Source of the DNA: Syntrophales bacterium
GTDB taxonomy: Bacteria > Desulfobacterota > Syntrophia > Syntrophales > UBA2251
Length of the DNA: 10,036 nucleotides
Direction of reading: 5' to 3'
Assembly: GCA_023230905.1 (NCBI GenBank)
Contig: JALNWL010000081.1
Span: 1-10,036, forward strand
Shown here: piece by piece, positions 1 through 6,028 of the stretch
Layout of the letters: every line of letters starts with the position of its first letter
Numbering within the stretch: the first letter of the stretch is position 1
Program-made: the position numbers and the translations under genes
The notes under the pieces: model-generated
Told to the model about the DNA's origin: nothing
The model's database searches: none
Seen by the model: only the letters and a program-made list of their open reading frames with translations

Positions 1-543
1 CGGGAGGGCGACACCGGGAGCGAGATGTATTACATCCTGCAAGGGCGGATCCTGGTGCAGAAGCAGGCCGGGCAGATCAAGAAGGTCCTCACCGACGTGG
101 GGCCGGGGGAGTATTTCGGGGAAATGTCCACCCTGATCGATGCCCCCCGGACCGCCTCCGCCGAGGCGGCGTCCGACAGCTGTCTCGCCGTGATCGACAG
201 CGAGACCTTTCACCGGATGCTCCGGGAGAGCGACGACGTCTCGCTGTTAATGCTGCGGGCGTCTTCCCGCCGGATCAAGCATACGAACGAGGTCCTCGAG
301 GAACTGACCGAGGCCTGGATCGAACTGATGGCGATCCTGTACTTTCTCAAGGAATGGCCCCTCGCTCAGGGGCAGGACCCGGTCACGGAGCTGGTCCGCT
401 ATACGGGGAAGGACCCCGGGGACATTCGGGAGGTGCTCCGCAAGCTCGGCCGCGAGGGGATCCTCCGCTTCGAGGGCGACCGGGTGACGGAATTCGTCCG
501 CAGTGAAGCCTGGAAACTTCTGAACCACCAGGTTTTCGGCTGA
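1..543 (+). CDS. Crp/Fnr-type cyclic nucleotide-binding regulator, 5' truncated
   Basis: The reading frame is open from base 1, upstream of the first ATG at base 25, and those first codons (REGDTGSEMYYILQG) already lie inside a cyclic nucleotide-binding beta-barrel, so the true start is outside the window. The visible 180 residues contain the phosphate-binding cassette G-E-Y-F-G-E-M (visible residues 36-42) followed by P-R-T-A-S (49-53), which gives the conserved Glu and Arg that contact the ligand in CRP-like proteins. A long helix follows at about 78-118. A short C-terminal winged-helix-like segment follows (about 126-165, V-T-E-L-V-R-Y-T-G then D-I-R-E-V-L-R-K-L-G-R-E-G-I-L). Inference: a DNA-binding transcription factor responding to a cyclic nucleotide or another small effector. 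The helix-turn-helix is less standard than in CRP. The stop at 541-543 lies 14 bp from the convergent pyruvate kinase stop, so the two genes probably belong to separate units. Confidence 0.82.
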   Translation, partial: REGDTGSEMYYILQGRILVQKQAGQIKKVLTDVGPGEYFGEMSTLIDAPRTASAEAASDSCLAVIDSETFHRMLRESDDVSLLMLRASSRRIKHTNEVLEELTEAWIELMAILYFLKEWPLAQGQDPVTELVRYTGKDPGDIREVLRKLGREGILRFEGDRVTEFVRSEAWKLLNHQVFG

Positions 544-557
544 GGCCGACGCCGTCG

Positions 558-1961
558 TCAGAGCTCTTTCACCCGGATCATGTTGGTCGATCCGGTCGTC
601 CAGAGGGGGTGCCCCAGCGTAATCACCGCGAGCTCTCCCGGGGCGAGTTCGCCGGCGGCGAGGGCGGCCTGCGCGGCCTTTTCGATCAGGTCGTCCGTGT
701 CCTTGAAATCCCGGACCTGGATCGGCTGACAGCCCCAGACCAGGGCGAGCCGGCGGACCGTCTCCCCGCTCGGAGACAGGGCGATGATCGGCTGCCGAGG
801 CCGGAAGCGGGCGAGGGCCCGGGCGGTCAGACCCGATTGGCTGTGGGCGATGATGCAGCGCGCCCCGAGGTGGTCGGCGAGAACGCAGGACGCCTTGGCC
901 ACGGCGGCGGACACCCCGGGATCCGGCTTCGCCTGGAGAAAGTCCGCATAGGGATAGCCCGTCTCGGCGCGCTCGATGAGCCTCAGCATGAATTCCACCG
1001 CCTCCACCGGATAGTCCCCCGACGCTGTTTCTTCCGAGAGCATGACCGCGTCCGTCCCGTCCAGGACGGCGTTGGCCACGTCCGTGGCCTCCGCCCGGGT
1101 CGGGCGGGGGGAGTCGATCATGGAGCGCAGCATCTGGGTCGCCGTGATCACCGTCTTTCCCCGGACATTGGCCAGATGAATGAGCTTCTTCTGGATGAGG
1201 GGAACCTCGGCCAGGGGAATCTCCACCCCCAGATCGCCCCGGGCGACCATGATGCCGTCCGCCACGTCGAGGATCTCCTCGATCACCTCCAGGGCCTCGT
1301 GTTTCTCGATCTTGGCGATGACCGGGGTGGTCAGCCCCCGGTTCCGGATCAGCTCCTGGACGGCCCGGATGTCGTCCGCCGTGCGGACGAAGGACAGTGC
1401 GACGTAGTCGACGCCGTGGGCCAGGCCGACCGCGAGGTCCTCCCGGTCCTTGGCGGTGAGGGCCGGCGCCCGGATCGTCCCCGTCGGGAGGTTGATGCCC
1501 TTGTGCGAGGTGAGGACGCCGCCCGTGATGACGCAACAGCGGATGTCCGTCCCGTCGGTGTCCTCGACGACGAGCTCCATCAGGCCGTCGGCCAGGAGCA
1601 GCCGGTCCCCCTTGCGGACCTCCCGGGGCAGGTCCGGGTAGGAGAGGGAAACCGCCGCGTCGCTTCCCGGGATCTCCCGGCTCGTCAGGATGAAGGTCTG
1701 GCCGGGAACGAGGCGCACACCCGACTCCGGGAGGAGGCCGATGCGGATCTTCGGACCGGCGAGGTCCTGAAGGATGGGAACGGGCTTTCCCAGCCGCTCC
1801 GAGACCTCGCGCAAGAGCCGGATCTTCTCCACGTGCTCCTCCGCCAGGCCGTGCGAGAAGTTCAGCCGGGCGCAGTCCATGCCGTGCAGCATGAGCTTCT
1901 CGATCATCTTGGCGCTGTCGCAGGCGGGGCCGATGGTGCAGATGATCTTGGTCTTTTTCAT
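558..1961 (-). CDS. pyk: Pyruvate kinase, PykA-like, predicted K+-independent
   Basis: 467 residues, a normal bacterial length. It makes pyruvate and ATP from phosphoenolpyruvate and ADP in the cytoplasm, the last step of glycolysis. It opens with K-T-K-I-I-C-T-I-G-P. The active-site set is present: A-R-L-N-F-S-H-G (31-38), I-A-K-I-E-K (215-220) with the catalytic Lys217 and metal ligand Glu219, A-R-G-D-L-G-V-E (240-247) with Asp243, and T-A-T-Q-M-L (273-278). The C-terminal allosteric-type domain ends in S-T-N-M-I-R-V. Residues 66-74 read D-L-A-G-P-K-I-R-I. The Lys where K+-dependent enzymes have Glu (rabbit Glu117) is the known mark of K+-independent pyruvate kinases such as E. coli PykA. 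The start is set by AAGGAG (1970-1975), 8 bases before the ATG, and by the family N-terminus, although the frame stays open far upstream inside the neighbouring gene. The ATG overlaps the TGA of the radical SAM gene (ATGA). Last gene of the operon. Confidence 0.97.
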   Translation of the reverse strand: MKKTKIICTIGPACDSAKMIEKLMLHGMDCARLNFSHGLAEEHVEKIRLLREVSERLGKPVPILQDLAGPKIRIGLLPESGVRLVPGQTFILTSREIPGSDAAVSLSYPDLPREVRKGDRLLLADGLMELVVEDTDGTDIRCCVITGGVLTSHKGINLPTGTIRAPALTAKDREDLAVGLAHGVDYVALSFVRTADDIRAVQELIRNRGLTTPVIAKIEKHEALEVIEEILDVADGIMVARGDLGVEIPLAEVPLIQKKLIHLANVRGKTVITATQMLRSMIDSPRPTRAEATDVANAVLDGTDAVMLSEETASGDYPVEAVEFMLRLIERAETGYPYADFLQAKPDPGVSAAVAKASCVLADHLGARCIIAHSQSGLTARALARFRPRQPIIALSPSGETVRRLALVWGCQPIQVRDFKDTDDLIEKAAQAALAAGELAPGELAVITLGHPLWTTGSTNMIRVKEL

Positions 1962-3535
1962 GGTTCGGGCTCCTTTCCGAAAGGGTTGGGGGACGGGGAG
2001 GGGAACGGCGTCATGACGAAAAAGGGGGCGTGGTTCGAGGTGAAAAAAGGGGGATCGCGCTGCAGGATGGGTGTCAGGGCCGGATGGCGGCGGAACTCCC
2101 GCTCGAGAAAGCGCCTGACGTTCCCGCGGTTCCAGTCCCGGGGATGCGAGAACCGGCGATACAGCGACAGGTCGCCCTCGTAGAAGGGCGCCGTTTCCAG
2201 CGGGGCGGCTTCCGGCCCCTGGACGGGGAGGTTGAAGATGGCGAGGTTGAGAAAGCCGAGCCGGTCCGCGTGGCGGACGGTGAATTCCAGGGTACGGCGC
2301 GCGGCGTCCGGGGTCTCGGCGGGGACGCCGAACAGGAGGTAGACGTAGGCGGCGATCCCCGCCGTCCGGAGGGCCGTGAGGCAGCGCGAGACGGTCGCGA
2401 GATCGATGCCCTTGTCGAGGCTGTCGAGCACCCCCTGATCGCCGGACTCGAGGCCCAGTTGGAGCATGACGCATCCGGACCGCCGGAGGGCGCGGCAGAA
2501 CTCCGTCCGGGCCAGCTCCGGCGTGAAGCGGGTGAAGCCGTACCAGGGGACCTTCGGCGGATAGTCCGCGAGGGCGCCGAGTAGGGCCGGACTCAGGGCG
2601 TTGTCCAAAAAATGGAGGAGGGCGGGTTGCGTCCGGTCGCGCAGGTCGGCCACCTGCGTCCGGACCTGCGCGGCGGTGAGGGGGCGGTAGGGGGCCTTTT
2701 CCGCCTGCTCCGGGCAGAAGGAGCACCGGCGCCAGTAACAGCCGCGCGAGGCGCTGAAGGGCAGCACCGTCCCCGGGGACAGGTAGGCCGCCGGGGTCAG
2801 GTCGTCGTAGTCCGGCGGCCAGTCCGCGCCGTCGCCCGCCGGGATGCCGTGGCGGGCGAGGAGGGGTCCTTCGCCCGGTCCGGCAATCCAGTCATCCGCG
2901 AGCGCCCTCAGGGGGCTTCCGTTTCCCAGGTGGGTCGCCCAGGAGGTGACGAGGCTGCCGCCCACGACGATCTCGAGCTCGGGATGCCGGCGCCTCAAGT
3001 GGCCGATCATGGCGAAGGTGCAGAGCGCCTGGCTCAGATAGTTCAGGGAAAAACCGACGGTGCCGGGATTCCGGGTCTCGACGAGCCGGGTCAGGCGGTC
3101 CGAAAAAAAGGGGAAGAAGGGATTGCGCTCCGGCTCAGCCGCCGCCCTCGCGAGATCGCGGCTCCTGAGCGGAGAGAGGTCGGCATCCCGGTAATCGCTC
3201 AGGCTGATGCGGATGGCGGTGGGGGAGGCCGCATGGAGGAGGCGGTTGACGTCGCGGACGGTGCGCTGGTAGAGCGCGGGCTGTCGATAGAGCGGACATT
3301 GCCGGAGGGAGGAGAGGTGTGCTTCGGCGTGCCGCCGCGCCCGCCGCGTCCAGGCATCGTCGCTCTCCGCCGGCTTTCCCGGTGTCTCTGCCGCTGCCAT
3401 CAGGGACAGGAAACCCTCCAGGTTGGCGTCCCAGAGGTGACAGGCGACGCCGTTCGACCGGAGCGCTCCGGCGAGCCGGGCGATGCCCGCCGGCGGTTCC
3501 GCCGGTTTCACGACCGGAGGGTGGATGAGGAGCAT
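1958..3535 (-). CDS. B12-binding-type radical SAM protein with CX4CX2C motif
   Basis: 525 residues. The N-terminus (L-L-I-H-P-P-V-V-K-P then P-P-A-G-I-A-R-L-A-G-A-L) and residues 157-195 (T-V-G-F-S-L-N-Y to I-V-V-G-G-S) resemble the cobalamin-binding Rossmann domain that precedes many B12-type radical SAM domains. No D-x-H-x-x-G motif is seen, so cobalamin binding is not certain. The [4Fe-4S] motif is C266-YWRR-C271-SF-C274, with four residues between the first two cysteines instead of three, as in the CWWGxCxFC-type radical SAM proteins. The barrel continues with L-G-L-E-S-G-D-Q-G-V-L (360-370) and Y-V-Y-L-L-F-G-V-P (397-405). The tail after about 450 is specific to this protein and matches no domain I recognise. 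Substrate unknown. The start fits the family N-terminus. A weak AGGG overlapping the upstream TAG suggests coupling to the MBL gene 9 bp away. The stop overlaps the pyruvate kinase start. Confidence 0.9.
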   Translation of the reverse strand: MLLIHPPVVKPAEPPAGIARLAGALRSNGVACHLWDANLEGFLSLMAAAETPGKPAESDDAWTRRARRHAEAHLSSLRQCPLYRQPALYQRTVRDVNRLLHAASPTAIRISLSDYRDADLSPLRSRDLARAAAEPERNPFFPFFSDRLTRLVETRNPGTVGFSLNYLSQALCTFAMIGHLRRRHPELEIVVGGSLVTSWATHLGNGSPLRALADDWIAGPGEGPLLARHGIPAGDGADWPPDYDDLTPAAYLSPGTVLPFSASRGCYWRRCSFCPEQAEKAPYRPLTAAQVRTQVADLRDRTQPALLHFLDNALSPALLGALADYPPKVPWYGFTRFTPELARTEFCRALRRSGCVMLQLGLESGDQGVLDSLDKGIDLATVSRCLTALRTAGIAAYVYLLFGVPAETPDAARRTLEFTVRHADRLGFLNLAIFNLPVQGPEAAPLETAPFYEGDLSLYRRFSHPRDWNRGNVRRFLEREFRRHPALTPILQRDPPFFTSNHAPFFVMTPFPSPSPNPFGKEPEP

Positions 3536-3544
3536 CGAGAGGCC

Positions 3545-4729
3545 CTATCGTCTCGTGAGAAGGGTGGACTGCTCGTCGTCGATCAACTCCCGGACGCGTT
3601 CGTAGATTGCCGCGAAGGCCTCCCCCGAGTTCTCGAAATAATGAACCCCCTCCCGGATGTGCGTCCGGCGCAGTCCGCCCACCAGATACAGCAGTTCGGC
3701 ATGCACCCAGGCCTCCTGGCCGGCCAGGGGGTTGAACTGCGTCGGTTCCACGAGGACGTCGAAATAGCCGGTCATCGTGGCGATCTGCCAGATGCTGCGG
3801 GGTCGGCGGCACGCCTCATAGGTGAGTCGCAGGCGGCGCTCGTGATGCTGCTCGATCGCCGCAAGGCGCTCCGGCAGGCGACGGATCGCCTTGCCGTGGG
3901 CGGGGAGCGTCAGGGAGATGTCCTCCAGGGTCTTCATGGCCTTCAAGGTCCGGAGATAGGCGACCAGGTCGTCGGGGTGCGGCGTGATGGGGTACAGGAG
4001 GGTGTCGCCGCAGAGCATCCGCCGGCCGGACCCATTCTCGGAGTCGACGAGTAGGCAGATGCCCCCCGGGGAATGACCGGCGAAGTGGCGGACCGTCAGG
4101 CGGGGGAAAACGGCGTCGCCGACGGTCAGGGGCCCGTCCGCGGCGATCGGCTCGTCGACGTGGAGGGACAAATCGATCCGAAGCGTTTGCCGCCGCGACT
4201 CGGACGTCTGGTGACGCTTTGGCGGCGGCATGCCCATCGCCATCAGGACCGGCCATCGTTCCGCCATGAAGCGGGCCATCCCCCAGGGGTTGCAGATCAT
4301 CGCGGTGTCTGAGACATCGGCGGCCTCCCTGGCGTTGGACCGCGCCACGATCTTCCGGCCAAGGAGGTATTGGTCCATGTGCCCGTGGGTCAGCACGATC
4401 GCGTCGATCTCCTCGATCCGGTGGCCGGTGAGCGCGAGGGCGCTCGTCAGCTCCCGCTCGCTGAAGTCGTCCGGCAGCGCCTCGATCCCGCGCGGAATCG
4501 ACTGCCGTCGCCAGAAATAGAAGAACTGCTTCGCCATGTCCGTGGGCAGGCCGGTATCGACGAGGATGAGGGCCTCGTCCTCGATGAGGTAGAGGTTGGT
4601 CGGTCCGGGGCCGATCCGGTCCGGGCAGTAGGTCCGGATGAGAAACAGACGGCGTCCATCCCCCAGCGGGTAGGCAACGACTCGTCCGCTGCCGGTGGGT
4701 CCGTCCGTTCGAAGCACCTTTTCACGCAT
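3545..4729 (-). CDS. MBL-fold metallo-hydrolase with LACTB2-like C-terminal domain, variant HxHxDQ site
   Basis: 394 residues. The metallo-beta-lactamase fold is shown by N-L-Y-L-I then L-I-L-V-D-T-G (54-60), T-H-G-H-M-D-Q (114-120), G-H-S-P-G-G (218-223, His219), C-G-D-T-L (240-244, Asp242) and L-P-A-H-G (275-279, His278). These match the five metal-binding motifs of the glyoxalase II/LACTB2 type, except that the last His of HxHxDH is Gln120. After residue 290, H-H-E-R-R-L and then A-W-V-H-A-E-L-L-Y-L-V-G-G-L to V-H-Y-F-E-N (340-366) resemble the winged-helix tail of LACTB2-like MBL proteins. The family hydrolyses thioesters, phosphodiesters and other bonds, and the substrate here cannot be told. 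AAAGGA lies 6 bases before the ATG. It starts 18 bp after the lipocalin-like gene and ends 9 bp before the radical SAM gene, so it is the second gene of the operon. No signal peptide, so probably cytoplasmic. Confidence 0.9.
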   Translation of the reverse strand: MREKVLRTDGPTGSGRVVAYPLGDGRRLFLIRTYCPDRIGPGPTNLYLIEDEALILVDTGLPTDMAKQFFYFWRRQSIPRGIEALPDDFSERELTSALALTGHRIEEIDAIVLTHGHMDQYLLGRKIVARSNAREAADVSDTAMICNPWGMARFMAERWPVLMAMGMPPPKRHQTSESRRQTLRIDLSLHVDEPIAADGPLTVGDAVFPRLTVRHFAGHSPGGICLLVDSENGSGRRMLCGDTLLYPITPHPDDLVAYLRTLKAMKTLEDISLTLPAHGKAIRRLPERLAAIEQHHERRLRLTYEACRRPRSIWQIATMTGYFDVLVEPTQFNPLAGQEAWVHAELLYLVGGLRRTHIREGVHYFENSGEAFAAIYERVRELIDDEQSTLLTRR

Positions 4730-4747
4730 GGGAGATCCTTTCCGATC

Positions 4748-5770
4748 CTACGCCTGGATCGCCACCCCGTGGTCCCGTTCGTCCGTGAGGATTTCGAAGG
4801 CGGCCCGGTGCCGGGTGAAGAGGACGTCCGGCGCTGCCGTGCCGCCGGCCCGCTTGTCGGTCACCCGGATTTCGCACGCGGCGATCTTGGTGTTCAGGCA
4901 ATGCTTGTCGCCCCCCGGCGGGTTCAGGTAGTTCAGGCCGACGAAGGCCTCCCGGGGCGCGGAGATCGTTCCCTCCACGCGGTGTCGGCGGTCCTCGGAC
5001 CGAAAGCTCCAGAGGAAGTAGCAGAACGACCCGCGGGCCCTGAGCATCCGGGGCAGGCTGTTCATGCGGATCTCCTCGCCGCGGTGGCGGAGGACCAGGG
5101 TCGTCAGGAAGGGGCTCCACCCGCGCCCGATGCGGATCCGCGCGGTCGCCACCTCGAGAAAACTCTCCGGGTGCGTTTCGAAGCCGGCCACCTGCCCCCA
5201 CGCGTAGTGGTCCGTGTGGCGCCGTCCCCAGTTGTGGTTCTGGCTGCCGATCCAGTCGTCGATCTCGATCCGCCGGTCGTCCGCGGCGATGAAGCCCCGG
5301 TACCGCGCCAGGGGAAGGCCGACGAGACTCTTGGCCTTCGGAAATCCCGTATTGTAGAGGCCGAGCGGGAGGAGGAAGAGGGGGGGCTGGGCCCCGTCGA
5401 AAGTGAGCTGCCAGGAGAGGTGGTGGCCCCCCGATGCCGCGGCGCCCTTGAGATGGCCGGGCCCCAGCACGGCCTCGCCGACGCGGACGGAGAACGCATC
5501 GGCGTCGAACCGGCAGTCGCCCATCGGGACCTCCCGCTTGACGGCCCAGTGGCGGTTCCGCTCCCCGTCGAAAAAGACGGCCCAGAGCTCGCCCATGGCC
5601 GCGTCCGGGCGATCCTCGGGGCTGAACAGGGTGTAGCGGATCCAGAAGGCCAGTGGCCGGTCCGGGTGGTTGGCCCGCTGAAAGAAGCTTTCGTAGTGTC
5701 CCGCCCGCTGTCCGGGACGGTACCGGGCCGTGTTCGCCCGCGCACGGGCGGTGTCCAGGGAGGCGCTCAT
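4748..5770 (-). CDS. CrtC/AttH-like (tocopherol cyclase-like) lipocalin-fold protein
   Basis: 340 residues, first gene of the four-gene minus-strand operon. The central W-I-G-S-Q-N-H-N-W-G (173-182) followed by Y-A-W-G-Q-V-A-G-F (189-197) recalls the HDHNWG...WxWG motif of the two-domain lipocalin-like family that includes CrtC (carotenoid 1,2-hydratase), AttH and tocopherol cyclase-like proteins. Alternating hydrophobic stretches along the whole length (for example 41-49 and 61-68) fit an all-beta protein. No signal peptide or membrane helix is seen, and no carotenoid gene is nearby, so a carotenoid role is not supported. A lipophilic ligand or enzyme activity on a hydrophobic substrate is an inference from the fold. 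The frame stays open 80 codons further upstream to 6010, but that part covers the promoter and has an unlikely composition. GGAGGAA (5779-5785), 8 bases from the ATG at 5770, sets the start. Confidence 0.68.
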   Translation of the reverse strand: MSASLDTARARANTARYRPGQRAGHYESFFQRANHPDRPLAFWIRYTLFSPEDRPDAAMGELWAVFFDGERNRHWAVKREVPMGDCRFDADAFSVRVGEAVLGPGHLKGAAASGGHHLSWQLTFDGAQPPLFLLPLGLYNTGFPKAKSLVGLPLARYRGFIAADDRRIEIDDWIGSQNHNWGRRHTDHYAWGQVAGFETHPESFLEVATARIRIGRGWSPFLTTLVLRHRGEEIRMNSLPRMLRARGSFCYFLWSFRSEDRRHRVEGTISAPREAFVGLNYLNPPGGDKHCLNTKIAACEIRVTDKRAGGTAAPDVLFTRHRAAFEILTDERDHGVAIQA

Positions 5771-5778
5771 CTCGTTCG

Positions 5779-5785
5779 TTCCTCC
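5779..5785 (-). promoter_or_regulatory. Ribosome binding site fixing the lipocalin-like gene start
   Basis: On the minus strand this reads GGAGGAA, 8 bases upstream of the ATG at 5770-5768. It decides between this start and the in-frame ATG at 6010, which lies on the far side of the minus-strand promoter and could not be translated from a transcript starting near 5795. Confidence 0.8.
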
Positions 5786-5801
5786 ATCATGTTCGGTCAA
5801 A

Positions 5802-5830
5802 CGTATAATGAAAAGGCCGGACCGTGTCAA
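5802..5830 (-). promoter_or_regulatory. Sigma70-like promoter of the lipocalin-MBL-rSAM-pyk operon
   Basis: Read on the minus strand, a perfect -35 TTGACA (5830-5825) is followed after 17 bp by TATACG (5807-5802), which has four of six consensus -10 bases. Transcription would begin near 5795, giving a leader of about 25 bases that contains the ribosome binding site. The AT-rich patch stands out in a very GC-rich background. It would drive all four minus-strand genes down to 558. Seen by eye only; no start site has been mapped. Confidence 0.65.
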
Positions 5831-5863
5831 GGCGGGATCGCCGCTGACGCGAAACCGGTCCGG
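5817..5863. repeat. Inverted repeat between divergent promoters (possible operator)
   Basis: CCGGACCG at 5817-5824 is perfectly complementary to CGGTCCGG at 5856-5863, with centres 39 bp apart. The left arm lies in the -35/-10 spacer of the leftward promoter, and the right arm lies 12 bp upstream of the rightward -35 box. The position suits a regulator that controls both promoters. Arms of 8 GC-rich bases can arise by chance in this background, so the functional reading is tentative. Confidence 0.35.
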
Positions 5864-5875
5864 GGCATTATGGGC

Positions 5876-5905
5876 TTGACAGGAGCGGAGTATCGCTACT
5901 ATATG
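5876..5905 (+). promoter_or_regulatory. Sigma70-like promoter of the SDR-Nudix unit
   Basis: A perfect -35 TTGACA (5876-5881) is followed by an AT-rich -10 region. The candidates are TATATG (5900-5905, spacer 18) and TACTAT (5897-5902, spacer 15), each with four of six consensus bases. Transcription would start near 5912, leaving a leader of about 115 bases before the SDR start at 6029. I see no recognisable riboswitch in that leader. A 9-codon ATG frame at 5903-5932 overlaps the -10 box and is probably meaningless. Confidence 0.6.
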
Positions 5906-6028
5906 CTTCAGGCGGCGGGGTCCGTTCGATGACCGCTCCAGGGGACGGCGCGGACCGGGAACCATCGCCCGGGGCCGGAGGATCGGGTCCATCCACGGCG
6001 AAACATTCATTCAGGCAGGGAGGTCTTC

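Noticed and set aside
536..549. Hairpin TCGGC/GCCGA at the end of the regulator gene as a terminator
   Set aside because: The stem has only 5 bp and the T-run comes before it rather than after it, so it is not an intrinsic terminator on either strand.
2022..2054. Two A-rich/G-rich blocks near the end of the radical SAM gene as a regulatory repeat
   Set aside because: They encode the similar P-P-F-F and A-P-F-F segments in the protein tail, and coding use explains them sufficiently.
609..2183. Long plus-strand open frame (524 codons) opposite pyruvate kinase
   Set aside because: It lies antisense to a clear pyruvate kinase, its product is rich in Arg, Gly, Asp and Pro without any domain, and it has no good ribosome binding site. 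It is a GC-rich shadow frame.
1962..2726. N-terminal extension of pyruvate kinase by about 255 codons (possible fusion)
   Set aside because: The extra part is Arg/Pro-rich shadow sequence of the radical SAM gene. The pyruvate kinase N-terminus and its Shine-Dalgarno site fix the start at 1961.
2612..4054. Long plus-strand open frame (480 codons) opposite the radical SAM and MBL genes
   Set aside because: No recognisable motif, and it covers the junction of two real minus-strand genes.
4370..5932. Long plus-strand open frame (520 codons) opposite the MBL and lipocalin-like genes
   Set aside because: It spans two well-supported genes on the other strand and runs into the promoter region. The composition is that of a shadow frame.
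5903..5932. 9-codon leader peptide before the SDR gene
   Set aside because: Its ATG overlaps the predicted -10 box, so it would not be transcribed, and it has no ribosome binding site.
5771..6010. 80-codon upstream extension of the lipocalin-like protein
   Set aside because: It would cover the -10 and -35 boxes of its own promoter, and the ribosome binding site at 5779-5785 supports the start at 5770.
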